A stretch of 64,000 nucleotides of DNA, taken from positions 5,558,776-5,622,775 of the forward strand of contig JARUPZ010000010.1 in the NCBI GenBank assembly GCA_031213475.1, written 5' to 3'. Both the position numbers and the translations under genes were made by a program. Under the pieces are notes generated by a model. That model was not told the origin of the DNA, made no database searches, and saw nothing but the letters and a program-made list of their open reading frames with translations. This document shows, one piece after another, positions 24,520 to 36,015 of the stretch; positions within the stretch are counted from its first letter, which is position 1, and every line of letters starts with the position of its first letter. Source of the stretch: Nereocystis luetkeana (lineage: Eukaryota > Sar > Phaeophyceae > Laminariales > Laminariaceae).

Positions 24520-24773
24520 GCACTCATCATAAAAATGTTGCGATGGTTTATGTGCACATCTGTGCAGCTATACTCGTTTTTACCACATCACGAAATGAGC
24601 ATCTAGGATAAATTATCGAAAACGCCCTACATCTAACATCTAGGGTCAGGAAAAAAACACGGATTGCAATCTGTTCGCAGCTGCCTGGGGTCTCGTGGCT
24701 TGATTCTTGCGTGGTTGCCCCTGGACGCCAACCCATCTAAATTTAGAGGAGGTAGGGAGAGTAAGGATATTTT
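24520..24773 (+). repeat. 653 bp satellite-like repeat, part left of GGGTC element
   Basis: Contains the family landmarks ATCACGAAATGAGCATCTAGG, CTGCCTGGGGTCTCGTGGCTTG and GGACGCCAACCCATCTAAAT. It breaks off at the insertion point of the 3.76 kb element. Confidence 0.75.
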
Positions 24774-25150
24774 CAAAGGCTTTTCGCGGGTCATGACCCG
24801 ACCCGCGGGTCGGGTCACGTGGCGTTCGAACTGTCACAGGTCTGGTCGGGTCGGATCAGGGATTGTTCAAACTTTCAAGGGTCGGCTCGGGTCAAGAGGT
24901 TTTCAAACCTCGTGGGAAGGGTCAGGTCGGGTCAAGAGGTTTTCAAATCTTACGGATCGGGTCGAGTCGGGTCAATATCGTTTTTAATCTCACGGGTCCG
25001 GTCAGGTCGGGTCAAGAGGTGATGAAGCGCTCACGGGTCGGGTCAAGTCATGACTCACGAGAAGCGGGTCACTAGCGGGTCGGGCCAGCATGACCCGCGA
25101 GTTGTTTTCTGCTGGCCTACGGGTCGGATCCACGCACCCGGCACGCGGAT
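24774..25150. repeat. Left GGGTC-rich subterminal array
   Basis: Dozens of CGGGTC / GGTCGGGTC motifs in both orientations, separated by short TTTTCAAA-like spacers. Likely the transposase-binding subterminal repeats of the surrounding element. Confidence 0.75.
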
Positions 25151-25453
25151 ACGATACATACAACACTTTCGTGACATTACTCATTAATACTTATTTGGGC
25201 GTATTCCGTGCTAAAGCCGGATTTGCCCTGAAAACCTGAAAAAAAAACAAAATCTAAAACAGTGTTTTTGGTTGGCTTTGAGAACCCGAAAAATGCCGTT
25301 TGAAGACCTGGTAAAATAATAGGTTCGGATCGCGCCGAGCGTTTGTTTTCGTGGCATTCCCAAACCTTTTGTTTAATGCGCACCTCTCCAATCGATTCCG
25401 CTAGGCCGATCTAGAGGGGGTAGAGCTTCTAAGAAAGTTGAATAGGCCAAAAC

Positions 25454-26597
25454 TCAGGTGACCCTACCCTCTGACATGAGCGCCGCTCGAGCTGGGCTGG
25501 CGGCAGCCTTGTCAGGGCCCGGCAAGTGCGAACGCGAAGTGCTTATTGGACAGACAGCCTGACTTATAAGGCACACCTGGGGGTTACATCCTCGCGGGGT
25601 ACAGTTGACCACAACGCTTGCTGATAAGAAGCGCTCCAACAGGATCTCCAGGACGCTAACGACCCACATTGAGAACAATGAAGAAGTTCTGAGCTTGAAA
25701 GCCGCCATGCGTGCTGATTTGATTCTCAAGCCGAAACGAGATTGGTGGACAAAGACACAGCAGGGGGCGGCAGAGTACACCTGACCGAGACGTGGGTGTT
25801 TGCTTCCGAGGGTCCTGACCACGAATTCGGCTTCCACCTGCATGCACTAGGTGTGATCGCCGCCACTATTTGCGTGGAGACGGAATTGCAGCGACTGCCA
25901 CCGCTCGGGAGGAACACTGGACGCCCCGCATGCACATGTTCGCGGACGGCTGCGCCAAGCAGTACATGGGAAGGCGCAATTTCCGCTTTTTGTCCTACAG
26001 TGTGCGGCAGGTTGGCTTCATCATCGAGCACCACTTTGCGACAACCTCTGACTTAAAAGGTTGGCACGACGGTATCGGTGGGGTGGCTGAACAATGAGAA
26101 ACTCCGAGCTCCGAGATGTCTTCGTCACCGGTGCGGACGGCGTGGTGCGCTTCTTGGAAGGTTTCTTTCGTAGCATTGCGGGTAAGACGATGCAAGAGTA
26201 TTTCCCAACGTGGTCTCCGTATCGCATCAAACGTGTGCACGTAAAGCTCATTGGGCCGCCGCCCGCGATATACCGGCCGAAGCAAGACCTCAAAGACATC
26301 GAGGGTACTCACTCGACGTACCTTTTCGTCGGAGCGAACGCGGGCAGATGCGACGCACCCCGCACGACGTGCGACATTGAAAAGAACTTGGCGGCGGCGG
26401 AGGTGGAGTCGGGAAAGGTGGACGAGACGGAGCTTAGCGTTTTAGTGGCGGGGTCGTGGGAGCCAAGAAACGCGAAGAAGAGCGTGGAGGAGGAGGAGGA
26501 GGGAGAGGAGGAGGAGGGGGAGGAGGAGGAGGAGGAGAAGGAGAAGAAGGAGGAGGATAGGAGGAGGAGCAGCACAGCTGGCGTGGCAGCAGGGTGA
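25454..26597 (+). pseudogene. Decayed transposase-like gene (DGxxxQY...DGxGG type)
   Basis: Coding remnants in several frames. The most informative stretch (about 25927-26094) reads HMFADGCAKQYMGRRNF, then HHFATTSDLKGWHDGIGG. From memory this matches uncharacterised eukaryotic transposon-like proteins with DGAxSQYKNxxNF followed by HFFATSHGKGxCDGIGG; I cannot name the family. A second frame from 26094 continues with ELRDVFVTGADGVVRFLEG and IYRPKQDLKDIEGTHSTYL, then an acidic tail from a GAG microsatellite. Upstream, 25610-25780 reads KAAMRADLILKPKRDWWT before a stop. At least two frameshifts and several stops separate the pieces; introns are an alternative explanation for some. It sits centrally in the GGGTC-ended element and is probably its transposase. 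Confidence 0.6.
26485..26572. repeat. (GAG)n-type microsatellite
   Basis: Purine-rich GAG/GGA repeat that gives a run of glutamates in the plus-strand transposase-like frame. Expansion within a decayed gene. Confidence 0.85.
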
Positions 26598-26663
26598 GGA
26601 AGAGGAACTCGAAGGCCATGGCTTGTGGTTCCGATGAGGAGGCGGGAGGTGAGGAGGAGCAGG

Positions 26664-27145
26664 GGGGGGTGTACTCATTATCATGCATGGCCGTAATCGT
26701 ATGGCCATAGGCCCTCGCATCTCTACAATGCCGGGACGGAGAACGTCGGGTTTGACTGACCAGGGAGACATTGCTGACACCAAGCGCGAAGGGCCGTGAG
26801 GTGTTGGGCGAGTCGCATGAAGGGAGAGCTGCATCCTACTATTAATAAGAACCGCTTTAAAGGCGGATTTTCTTGCATATGGATTACAGCATCAACGAAT
26901 TGTTTTAATTTCTGGTGTGGCCAGTTTCCAGAGACAACAATGGGTGTACTATGTAACTGCCTCGTGGGTGCCTCACCATATACACACTACGTGATACGAT
27001 CATCCCCCTTGTACGGAGTAAAGGTTCGCCCCGCACAATAATAATCTTGACCGTCAGCCGTGAAAACCGCCGAAAAAAACAAAAACAAACATAAGAACGA
27101 AACGGTACCCTAGCTGTCGAGCTCACGCAGTAAGAGGCGTGTGGG
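26664..27145 (-). repeat. Poly(C)-ended dispersed repeat, ~480 bp full-length copy
   Basis: Minus-strand copy starting (complement) ACACGCCTCTTACTGCGTGA and ending ATGAGTACACCCCCCC. Landmarks include GCACCCACGAGGCAGTTAC, GCGGTTCTTA, AAGCGCGAAGxGCCGTGAGG and CATGCATGG. Inserted in the GGGTC-ended element between two roughly 80 bp similar segments (26577 and 27152). Confidence 0.8.
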
Positions 27146-28244
27146 GGGGTAGCAGGCGTGGCTGCACGGTGAGGAAGAGGAGCGCGAAGGCAATGGCTTG
27201 CGATTCTGGCGAAGACCAAAACAAGGAGAACGGGAACGAGGGGGGGTCGGGAGAGGAGGAAGAGGACTCAGAAGAGGCGGTGGTGGGGTCGGGATCCGAG
27301 GAGGAGGGCCCTGTGTCGGGGGAAAAGCCGGCAGTCGCGTGAGGAAGGTTGTCCTGAACCACAAACTGTACACTTGTTTGGCGTCTTGTTCTTGACTCAG
27401 CCTGCCAGCTGCGTCAATACGATGGATGCTATACCCACAGCATGTACCCGGGTCTCATCCCAAAGTTCGAAGTCGGTGTAGTACAGGAGACGGTTGTCAT
27501 GGACACTGGGGTGGCTCCTGCGGGCGATGGAAAATAACCTGCGAAAATCGTTTCTGGCTAGAGAGAGAGTCCGTGTAATGGAGAGAATTGCTGGTACACT
27601 GGCCAGGGACTCCTACTGCAGCAGGACATGGAGGTATTGTTGTCAATATGTGTCTTCTGCTTGCGGTGGTTTTCATACGTGTAGCCGGCGTGTAAATATA
27701 CGTGTAGTCTAGTGTAAATATTGTGTTTCAAGCCTGGTATCGGTTTATTTTAGAACGGCGGCGGTATAAGTACAACTGGTTTGTGTATCCCTAATTAACT
27801 CCACGTTAAGTTGTTTTTAACAACGGATTCGACACCCCCGACACACTGATATCCTACCCTGTAAAACTCAGCTTGATCGGAGAATTTTACCAAACCGGGG
27901 AAATCTTGTACTGTCCCCGCTTTCTGCATGTTCGCATTTTCCTCAACGGAACGGAAAAATTGCGTTGAATCCCGGGCATCAACATTCAGTTGTTTTTTTA
28001 ACCACCACAGAGTGTCAGACCTATAATTCAAGGTTGCATGAAAAAAAACGGACTTTGGGGGGGGAATGGTGACAAAATACCCCCCCCCCGAACAAAATCA
28101 GGATTTAGCGCGGAAAACGCCTCTGGTATCATATTCAAACATCGAAACACCGCCAAATCAATATACGCATACCTGCATCCATCCATACCCACTACAGCAA
28201 GACCATGTATCGCTGCGGGGCACAAAAAGAGATACGTTAAATTG

Positions 28245-28532
28245 TTTTGAAGCGTCGACCCACGAGCCAGATCCGCGGGTCGAACCTGCGGGTCAAAATA
28301 AATCTTCTCGCGGGTCATAATGACTCGACCCGAATTAGACCGTGTCTCACGGATCAATCGGAATGTGGCGGGTCGGGTCGGGTCGGGTCGGGTCAACATT
28401 TCTTCCAATCATCTCGCGGATCGGGTTGGGTCGGGAGGGAAAGGTTTTCAATATCTCGCGTGTAGGGTCAGGTCAAGTGAACCTAACTATAACCCGACCC
28501 GTGGCGGTCGACCTGACCCGTGAAACGCCGTG
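28245..28532. repeat. Right GGGTC-rich subterminal array
   Basis: Same motif set as the left array, including four consecutive GGGTC units near 28374-28395 and a terminal GACCCGTGAAACGCC that is the inverted counterpart of the left end. Confidence 0.75.
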
Positions 28533-28779
28533 GTATTTTTGTTCACCCTTTCTCAAGAACCGTCTTCAAATCACTGGAACTACAGGACTTACGTACTCGA
28601 CCTGCTGGTTGGTATATTCTATACTCTTCCCTATATGCTCACATGTGAATTTAGTAAGAGGAAGCTCCCATCACCTCAGCCGTACTAAGCCCGCAGGCCC
28701 CTCAATCCGCTCGCACCTCACAGTAGCGCCCCATTGGCTGCTGTGCTTAGTTCGACACGAAACGCGTGATGGTGGGATA
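28533..28779 (+). repeat. 653 bp satellite-like repeat, part between GGGTC element and copia
   Basis: Continues the family sequence with GTTCACCCTTTCTCAAGAAC, GTAAGAGGAAGCTCCCATCA and TTAGTTCGACACG, then breaks at the copia target site. The rest follows the copia element at 34605. Confidence 0.75.
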
Positions 28780-29238
28780 TGTTCGATATAGCCTGTCCCA
28801 CTGAACAGAAGAAGAACATACGATGGTTACGTCGGGGTATTGTAGAATATATCTTCTACTATGAGAATGTTGTAGAGAATATTCCTTGGGGTCCATGTAG
28901 TGGCGGAGTCCGTCGGGTTGTTGCGTACATACCATACAGCATGGGGATGGTACGTAGAACGTTACTGTGGTGGTCTGTTGGTAATAGCCCTAGGAACGTT
29001 CTGGTATGTATGCTGTGGAATTCTAGTGTTGTGGTGGTTGGAGCTAGGGCATGGTACGAGTACCCTCCCCACTCGCCTCACTCCACCTCTTTCCCTTCTT
29101 ATACAGCAACCGAGACCAGCTAATAATAAAGACATCTACATATCATCTTCTCCACACTGTGTGTTGCAGTGTAGCTCGCACCCTGAGACGGGGTTGCTCG
29201 GAGCTCATTATCCACCGTATTACCCAGCCAGTTCAACA
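28780..29238 (+). repeat. 5' LTR of young copia element
   Basis: 459 bp, TG...CA bounded, identical to the 3' LTR apart from three short indels. Contains AATAAAG near 29126. Preceded by the GGATA target copy. The sequence just inside does not show a clear tRNA primer-binding site. Confidence 0.95.
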
Positions 29239-29268
29239 CGTTAACGTTGGGATCATCTGACTCGGGAT

Positions 29269-32200
29269 ATGACCGGAAGTGATGACGGACGTGAGGGTCC
29301 GACACGAGATGAGATGATAGAAATGCTGCGGTCCGTGATGAGCGGACAGCAGGCATTGGAAGAGCGGTTGGCCAGAGGTGACGCCCGAGGAGAGGGTGCA
29401 TCTGACTCTGGCAGGGGCAACCAGCATGGAGCCGACACCGGTGGGAGCTTGCCGACCCTAGGTGTTGTAGACGAGGCTAGAGAACTTGTAGAGAGTGCAA
29501 GTGCAGGTGTAAACATAGGTCCGCGCGAGTACAGCAGCATTAAGCAGGCGGTCCCCAAGTACAGCGGTAAGCCCGAAGATTTCCCTGTTTGGAGCAAGCG
29601 CTTTAAGGCTTTCGTTTCGATGAGTGGTTGTTTGGGTTCGCTTCTTACGGACATAGAGGTAACGGTAGGAGACACAGCTAAGGACACGCAGTAATTCCTC
29701 GCCCAAGGCTTGACCCCCTCGCACATCAGAAACGCCCGCATCGCATGGATTTGTGTGACGGAGGGTATTTCTGATACTGACCTTTTGGACAGAGTGTTTG
29801 CCAGGCAATCGCCAAGCGGTGCATGGAAAATGCTATGCGATTGGTTTCAGCCGAGATCAATTGCCACACAGATCAAGTGGTCGGATTCATTTGATGCGGT
29901 GAAGATGGAGAAGGGCGAAGAGCCCATGAAATTCTTCGGTCGTGTAGACAATATTGTCGGCATGCTTACTTCGCTTGGTGTACCAAAGTCGGTTGATGAT
30001 GTGAACCGTAAGCTGGTAAGAGTACTGACGGATGACTACGAGATAGAGCAACGCACACTCCTATACCGCGATGAAATCACTCGAGTAGAGATAGAGAACA
30101 TCGTGAGGCAGAGGCACCTCAGACTTCCCGTGTCAAAAGGGAAGAACGTGGGCCAGGCACTGTTCTCGAACGGAGCCGCCCGAGGTGGCCGCGGGGGTGG
30201 ACGCGGAGGTAGCCACGGAGGTGGTCGCGGGAACCGTAACAATGGTAGGTCGCGCAACAAGGGATCGGCGAATGCGAGTGCTAGAAAGGGTAGCGAAGGT
30301 AGCCATGGTCCCCCCGCCCCCAAGCAAACCATCCCGCAATCAGAGTACGATAAGGTGAAGGGTAAGTGTATCCGTTGCTTGGAGCCTGGGCACATGTGGT
30401 ACCAGTGCAAGGCTCGTGTCACCCCGACTTCGGAGAGGACATCTGGAGGAGGTGCACAGGGACGGGACAACAGCGGTGAGACTGTGTGCTGCCTTGCGAA
30501 TGCTATGCTTAGTCGTGATGATGACTCGTGTGCTGAGGAACGTAGTCAGAGCTTGCCTGAGAGCTTAGCTGAGAAATGGATAGCAGACAGTGGTGCTTCA
30601 TTTCACATGACTCGCTCAGCTGACCTGTTGAGTGACGTACGACTGTGCGACGACAAGGTTAGGATCGGTGACAACCACCTGATCGATGTTGTGGGATATG
30701 GCACGCTGACTGTGGTTTTCCCCGGAGATCTGACTGTTAACCTGTTAGATGTGGCTTACGTGCCGGACTTGGCGTTTAATTTATTTTCGCTCATGGCCGC
30801 GCACAAGCAGGGAGTAGGATTCATGACTGAGGAGGAGGGCTTGTGCATTTCTCTTTTCGATGGGAGGTTGAGGTTCGAGGGTGATGGATCTAGCTACTCT
30901 AACTTCGCTTACAGGATAGAGCCAGACAAGGGCTATGTGCCGTTCCCCCTTTTGACTCCCAGCCCCCCTGAGAGCCGTGTGGATGGTAGTGATTTTCCCC
31001 TGGCTATCCCCGTGCTTGCCCCCGGCAGAGCTGCTTCTCCTGCGACTGCTATAGACATCAACGTTCTCCACTGCGTGCATGGTCACTCTAACGAACTGCT
31101 GCTGAGAGAGACTGCAAAGTTGCTCGATATAGAACTGTCAGGGACGCTAAAACCCTGTACTGGCTGTTCTATGGCGAAAGGCTACCGCAAGCCTATCCCC
31201 AACAGCACCAAGTCGCGCGCGTCAGAGAAGTTGGGGCGGGTCTTCGTTGACCTAAGTGGCCCTAAGAGAACCCCTTCTCTGTTGGGTAAGCGGTATATCA
31301 TGCTCGTGAAGGATGACTTCTCCCGCCACGCGTGGGTATACTTTCTGAAGCACAAGTCGGATGCATCAGACGCGTTTAGGAAGTTTTTGGCTGATGTGCG
31401 CGCCGACGGTGTCCCCTCGAAGGTTGAGATTGTAAGGTCTGACAACGGGGGGGAATTTTTTGGTGGAGAGTTTGGAGAGGTTTGCAAACAGTTTTGCATC
31501 AAACAGGAGTTCACAAACGCCAACAGCCCAAAGCAGAACGGTGTTGTTGAGAGAGCGCTTGGAATCCTCCAGAACGCGGCACTCGCCGCGTGTATCCAAG
31601 CTCCTATCATCTTCCCACTCGTTCAACTGCCGCCGACTGAATCCCTGTGGGCGGAAGCGGTACACTGGTCTTGTGAAGCCCTGAATCACACCGCAACCAC
31701 TGCCAACCCCGGTAACAAGTCGCCGCATGAGATGTGGCATGGAGCTGCCGCACCTGCCTCACCGCACCCGTTCCTCCGCCCAGCGTACTGCCGCTGGAAG
31801 CGCCCGTCGAAGTCGTCCCCCCGGGCCGAGAGCTGCTTTTACCTCGGGCCGGGGATCGACCACCCAAGTGACTCTTTGCGGATGCTCACGCGGGCGAACA
31901 AGGTGGTGGAGACGCGGGACGTTACCTGGGAGGCGACGCTTGATGTGGAAGCGTCGCCACCGGCGCTGCCAAAGATTCCGCGGCAGGGAGGGACGGAGGG
32001 GCTAGAAGATGCGCCTGAGCCGGGAGGGACGGACGACTTTGATCCAGACCCGACGACTCCACTGCCGGTATTGGGGAGGGGAATTCCTCACCAACTCCGT
32101 GCGGTGTCTCCGATGACGCAAGCTGGCGACGATTCCCAAGCCGAACGTGTGGAACCGTACGATGCATCAACGGTCGGCAGCGAATCGTCGGACAGTGACT

Positions 32201-34047
32201 CTTCATCTGGGGATGACAGCGAATCATCTGCATCTGACGATGGAGCTCCGACCCCCACGCCGGTCCGGACTGCTGCGCGCCAACTCGGAGCGCACACGTC
32301 GGGACCGGGCGATGGTGAGGAGATTCGGGAGGGAAGAACTAGAGCGCAGACCAGGGCGCTCAACCGGGAAGCGGCCACTGGGCTGATCAGTGCGATCGGT
32401 CCACGTGAAGGAGGCCGTGTGTTCCAGGCGCTACTGGTGGCGAATGAGACGGCCCATGAGAAGACGAAGTTGCCGGATTGCCTTGTCAAAGAGGCGGAAC
32501 CGGAACCAACGTCATACTCCGCGGCGCGTTCGTCAAACCATAGAGACGTCTGGATGGAAGCGATGAGGTCGGAGTTTGATGGGCTTGAGGCTGCTGGAAC
32601 CTTTGTCGAGGTTTCTGAACTTCCCGAGAGTAGCAATGTCGTAGAGTCAAAGTGGCTCTTGAAGTGGAAGGGCGACGCACACGGCATGATTGACAGAGCT
32701 AAGGCGCGGTTGGTAGCGAAGGGCTGTAGCCAGGTAGAGGGAGTTGATTACTTTGAGACTTTCGCCCCCACTGCTTCGACCACGTCTAACAGACTCATTG
32801 CCGCTATGGCATGCAAGCTTGATTGGGACTTAAGACACTTGGACGTTGACCAGGCTTTCATACAGGCAGAGTTGGATACCGAGATTTTCTTGAGACTCCC
32901 CGCTGGATGCGGAGAGATGTCGGGTAAGGTAGTCCTACTCAACAAAGCCCTTTACGGGCTAAAGCAGAGTGGTCGCTCATGGTACAAGCTGCTGTCGTCA
33001 ACCTTGGTAGAGTGTGGTTTTGAGCAGTGCTTGGTAGACCCGTGCGTCTTTCGACTGATGTCGAACGACGCGGTCGTAGCGATGCTGGTGGTCCACGTGG
33101 ATGACATCATTATCGCAGCGACCAAGGAGGTGACGGATTCGGTAGTGGCTGACCTCGGCAAGAGATTTCCTACCAAACATCTAGGCGAGGTTACGTGGTA
33201 CATGGGTAGCGAGTACAGGAGGGATCGCGAGAGGGGAACCCTGGAGATTTCGCAGACTCAGTTCATTCGGAATGTTGTCGACCGTTTCGGTATCACTAAG
33301 ACCAGCCCCATCCCCGCCTCACCGTCGTTGGACCTCAGGTACGTGAGTGACGACGAACCTGTGGTGGATGCGAATTTCCGTGAGATTGTGGGGAGTTTGA
33401 TGTGGATCGCGAACCAGACAAGACCAGACATCTCCAACGCCGTGCGAGCGATTGCGCGGTTCTCGCATGATCCTAAGGGAGTACACTTGAAGGCGGCTAG
33501 GAAGATTCTCGAGTACTTAAGCGCTACAGCCCACTTGGGCTTGACTTTCAGAAGAGAGAGTAAGTTGGAGGATGTACAGTTGGAGTACGATCTAGAGACG
33601 TACGTAGACGCAGACTACGCCCACAAGGCCGAGGACAGACGCTCGGTCTCTGGTTGCTGCGGGGGTACGCTTGTATCCTGGTTTTCAAGGACGCAGAAGT
33701 GCGTTACACTGTCCACCACTGAGGCCGAGTACGTAGCGATGGCCGACGGGGTGAAGGAAGCCCTGTACGTGCGAGGAGTGTTGGTTTTCTTGATGCCCAG
33801 TCTAGGATCGCCGTGCATTGGAGTGTTTGAGGACAACAAGGGAGCGATTGACTTGGCCAAAAACCCGCTGAGCTCGTCCAACAGCAAGCACATAGACGTG
33901 AGGTATCACTTCTTGCGCGAGCTGGTAGGGAAGGGGGACTTGCCGGTCAAATACCTAAGGACAGAGGATCAACATGCGGACATTCTTACGAAGGCGATTG
34001 CTCGGGAGAGTTTTGAGAAACACCGCGACTTTTTATTGGGGATATAA
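29269..34047 (+). CDS. Ty1/copia gag-pol coding region
   Basis: Polyprotein region of the young copia element. Landmarks in order: a glycine/arginine-rich Gag stretch near 30180-30260; a CCHC knuckle (CIRCLEPGHMWYQC) near 30366-30410; the aspartic protease motif ADSGASFH near 30580; the integrase zinc finger (LHCVHGH then CTGC) near 31070-31170 and its catalytic core with SDNGGEF near 31440; RT beginning VESKWLLKWK near 32640 with the active site HVDD near 33100; RNase H with YVDADYAH near 33600. Integrase before RT places it in Ty1/copia. Copia relatives usually encode one long polyprotein; this copy has about one break. Treated here as a recent fossil. Confidence 0.92.
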
Positions 34048-34122
34048 TTTTTCCGTCGAAAACTGCTTCTGGTAGTTGCTAATGTTTTTCTTGTTTTGAG
34101 ACCTGTTAGTAGATCCAGGATT

Positions 34123-34130
34123 AGGGAGGG
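34123..34130 (+). promoter_or_regulatory. Polypurine tract of young copia element
   Basis: AGGGAGGG directly abuts the 3' LTR, the expected place for plus-strand DNA priming in an LTR retrotransposon. Confidence 0.7.
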
Positions 34131-34599
34131 TGTTCGATATAGCCTGTCCCACTGAACAGAAGAAGAACATACGATGGTTACGTCGGGGTATTGTAGAATA
34201 TATCTTCTACTATCTATGAGAATGTTGTAGAGAATATTCCTTGGGGTCCATGTAGTGGCGGAGTGTCCGTCGGGTTGTTGCGTACATACCATACAGCATG
34301 GGGATGGTACGTAGAACGTTACTGTGGTGGTCTGTTGGTAATAGCCCTAGGAACGTTCTGGTATGTATGCTGTGGAATTCTAGTGTTGTGGTGGTTGGAG
34401 CTAGGGCATGGTACGAGTACCCTCCCCACTCGCCTCACTCCACCTCTTTCCCTTCTTATACAGCAACCGAGACCAGCTAATAATAAAGACATCTACATAT
34501 CATCTTCTCCACACTGACTGTGTGTTGCAGTGTAGCTCGCACCCTGAGACGGGGTTGCTCGGAGCTCATTATCCACCGTATTACCCAGCCAGTTCAACA
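34131..34599 (+). repeat. 3' LTR of young copia element
   Basis: 469 bp, TG...CA bounded, followed by GGATA. It matches the 5' LTR without substitutions. Confidence 0.95.
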
Positions 34600-34604
34600 G
34601 GATA

Positions 34605-35275
34605 GCCAATGGCCAGAACGGTGGCACAGCCGAGGCAAAAGTGCCGGGTGCACATCTGTGCAGCTACAATAGTCTTTACCACATCACAAAATGAGCATCT
34701 AGAATAGAGTATCGAAAACACCCCACAACAAACATCTAGGGTCAAGAGGAAAGCACGCATTGCAATCTGTTCATAGCTGCCTGGGGTCTCGTGGCTTGGT
34801 TCTTACGTGGTTCCGGCTGGACGGCAACCCATCTGAATTTAGGCGAGGTAGGGAGGACAGGATTGAGAAACTGTATCTACTGGTATTTTCTATACTCTTT
34901 CCTTCATGTTCACATGTAAAGATAGTAAGGGGAAGTTCCCATCACCAAAGCCGTACGACGACCGCACAGCCCTCAATGCGCTCACACCTCACAATAGCGC
35001 GCCATTCACACCTCTGCTTAGTTCGACACGGGGCGCACGGTGGAAGCACAAGAAGAGGGAAAAGTGCCACACAGATGCACACCAAGGCAACATCACGACA
35101 ACCGTACCACCACCGCACACCTCTCAACCCGCTCGCACCTCACAGTAGCTTGCCTTTGGCAGCTCCGCTCAGTTCGACGCGGCGAACACGGTGGTGGCAT
35201 CGCCAATGGCCAGAATGGCGGCACAGCCGAGGCAAAAGTGCCGGATGCACATCTGTGCAGCAACAATATTACTTT
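34605..35275 (+). repeat. 653 bp satellite-like repeat, remainder plus one further unit
   Basis: Begins with GCCAATGGCCAGAACGGTGG, the other side of the copia target, then a new unit from GTCTTTACCACATCACAAAA (about 34673). Ends near AGCAACAATATTACTTTG. Confidence 0.8.
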
Positions 35276-35549
35276 GTACCAAATAAATGGACTTTTTTCC
35301 GGAATAGTTCACTTTCTCGTTCGGCCGCGGGTCTTTTCTCGTGCTTACTGCTGCGGGGCCCACAGGGGGGCGGCGTGGGCAGTACGGTGCAAGCGTTGGC
35401 TCCAGCCGAGCGCCGTGGCCCATGCCCTACATGGTCAAAGTCACGTGACCCAGCAAGCAGCTCAGGGATTGGGGTCCCAATTCCGGAAAGCCATCCGGGG
35501 CTTGAAAACCTACCCGAATCTTCGTATTTTTAGCTGCAAAGATTTTGTT

Positions 35550-36015
35550 TTTCCCACTTCTTCTTGCTGCAACTGCAACAACACACAGCAGTGCTGCTCG
35601 AATTCGTGCTTTTCGTTCTGCTTGGATGCTCGAGCAGTACGCAGCAGCAAAACAAAAGCAACAGCAGGCGTACGAGTGCTGCTCTAGTCGAGTGTTGCTC
35701 GAGTGCCGTGGGTGCTACTGCTGCTGTTGCTGCTGCTGCTGAGTGCTCGTGATTGCTTGGCCACGCCGTGCGTGTGTTTGGCTCGTGCTGGTTGCGCTTG
35801 AGCAATCGAGTGACCGTGATCCCGTGTCTGTTTTTGGGGGTGCAATAGGCCATGCTTGGAAACCTACTCATCATGCTCGTGCGGTCGGGTGCTGCTCGAG
35901 CAATACGCAGCAGTACAACAACAGCAACAACAGGCGTACGAGTGCTGCTCGAATCGGGTGTTGATGCTCGAGTGCTGCTGAGTGCTGCTGCTGCTGCTGC
36001 TGAGTGTTCGTGTGC
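35550..36015. repeat. CTG/CAG-rich segment with duplicated inverted motifs
   Basis: GCTGCTCGAGCARTACGCAGCAG occurs twice (about 35620 and 35895), each followed by AACAGCAACA and GGCGTACGAGTGCTGCT. Pure CTG runs at 35717-35742 and 35982-36003. CTG and CAG stretches can pair as imperfect hairpins. Confidence 0.8.

Larger units (their letters stand above)
24774..28532 (+). mobile_element. 3.76 kb DNA transposon with GGGTC-rich inverted ends
   Basis: Splits a satellite-like repeat unit: the left half ends at 24773 and resumes at 28533. Ends form imperfect inverted repeats (left CAAAGGCTTTTCGCGGGTCA, right complement CACGGCGTTTCACGGGTCA), each followed inward by about 280-370 bp of GGGTC/GACCC motifs in inverted arrangement. 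Flanking octamers GATATTTT and GTATTTTT are similar, compatible with a decayed 8 bp target duplication, and CAAAG fits the hAT terminal pattern YARNG. Inside is a decayed transposase-like gene and a later insertion of the poly(C) repeat. Class assignment (hAT-like) is inference. Confidence 0.65.
28780..34599 (+). mobile_element. Young Ty1/copia LTR retrotransposon, nearly whole
   Basis: Complete structure of 5820 bp: 459 and 469 bp LTRs beginning TGTTCG and ending CA, a 5 bp target duplication GGATA (28775-28779 and 34600-34604), gag-pol with the order gag, protease, integrase, RT, RNase H, and a purine tract before the 3' LTR. I see no base substitutions between the LTRs, only three short copy-number indels, so insertion was very recent. 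The coding region looks almost whole, with about one break. The element sits inside a satellite-like repeat unit whose two halves flank it. Confidence 0.95.

Noticed and set aside
24774-25150. Telomere-like repeat
   Set aside because: The GGGTC motifs occur in both orientations and form inverted arrays at both ends of an insertion, unlike a telomeric tract.
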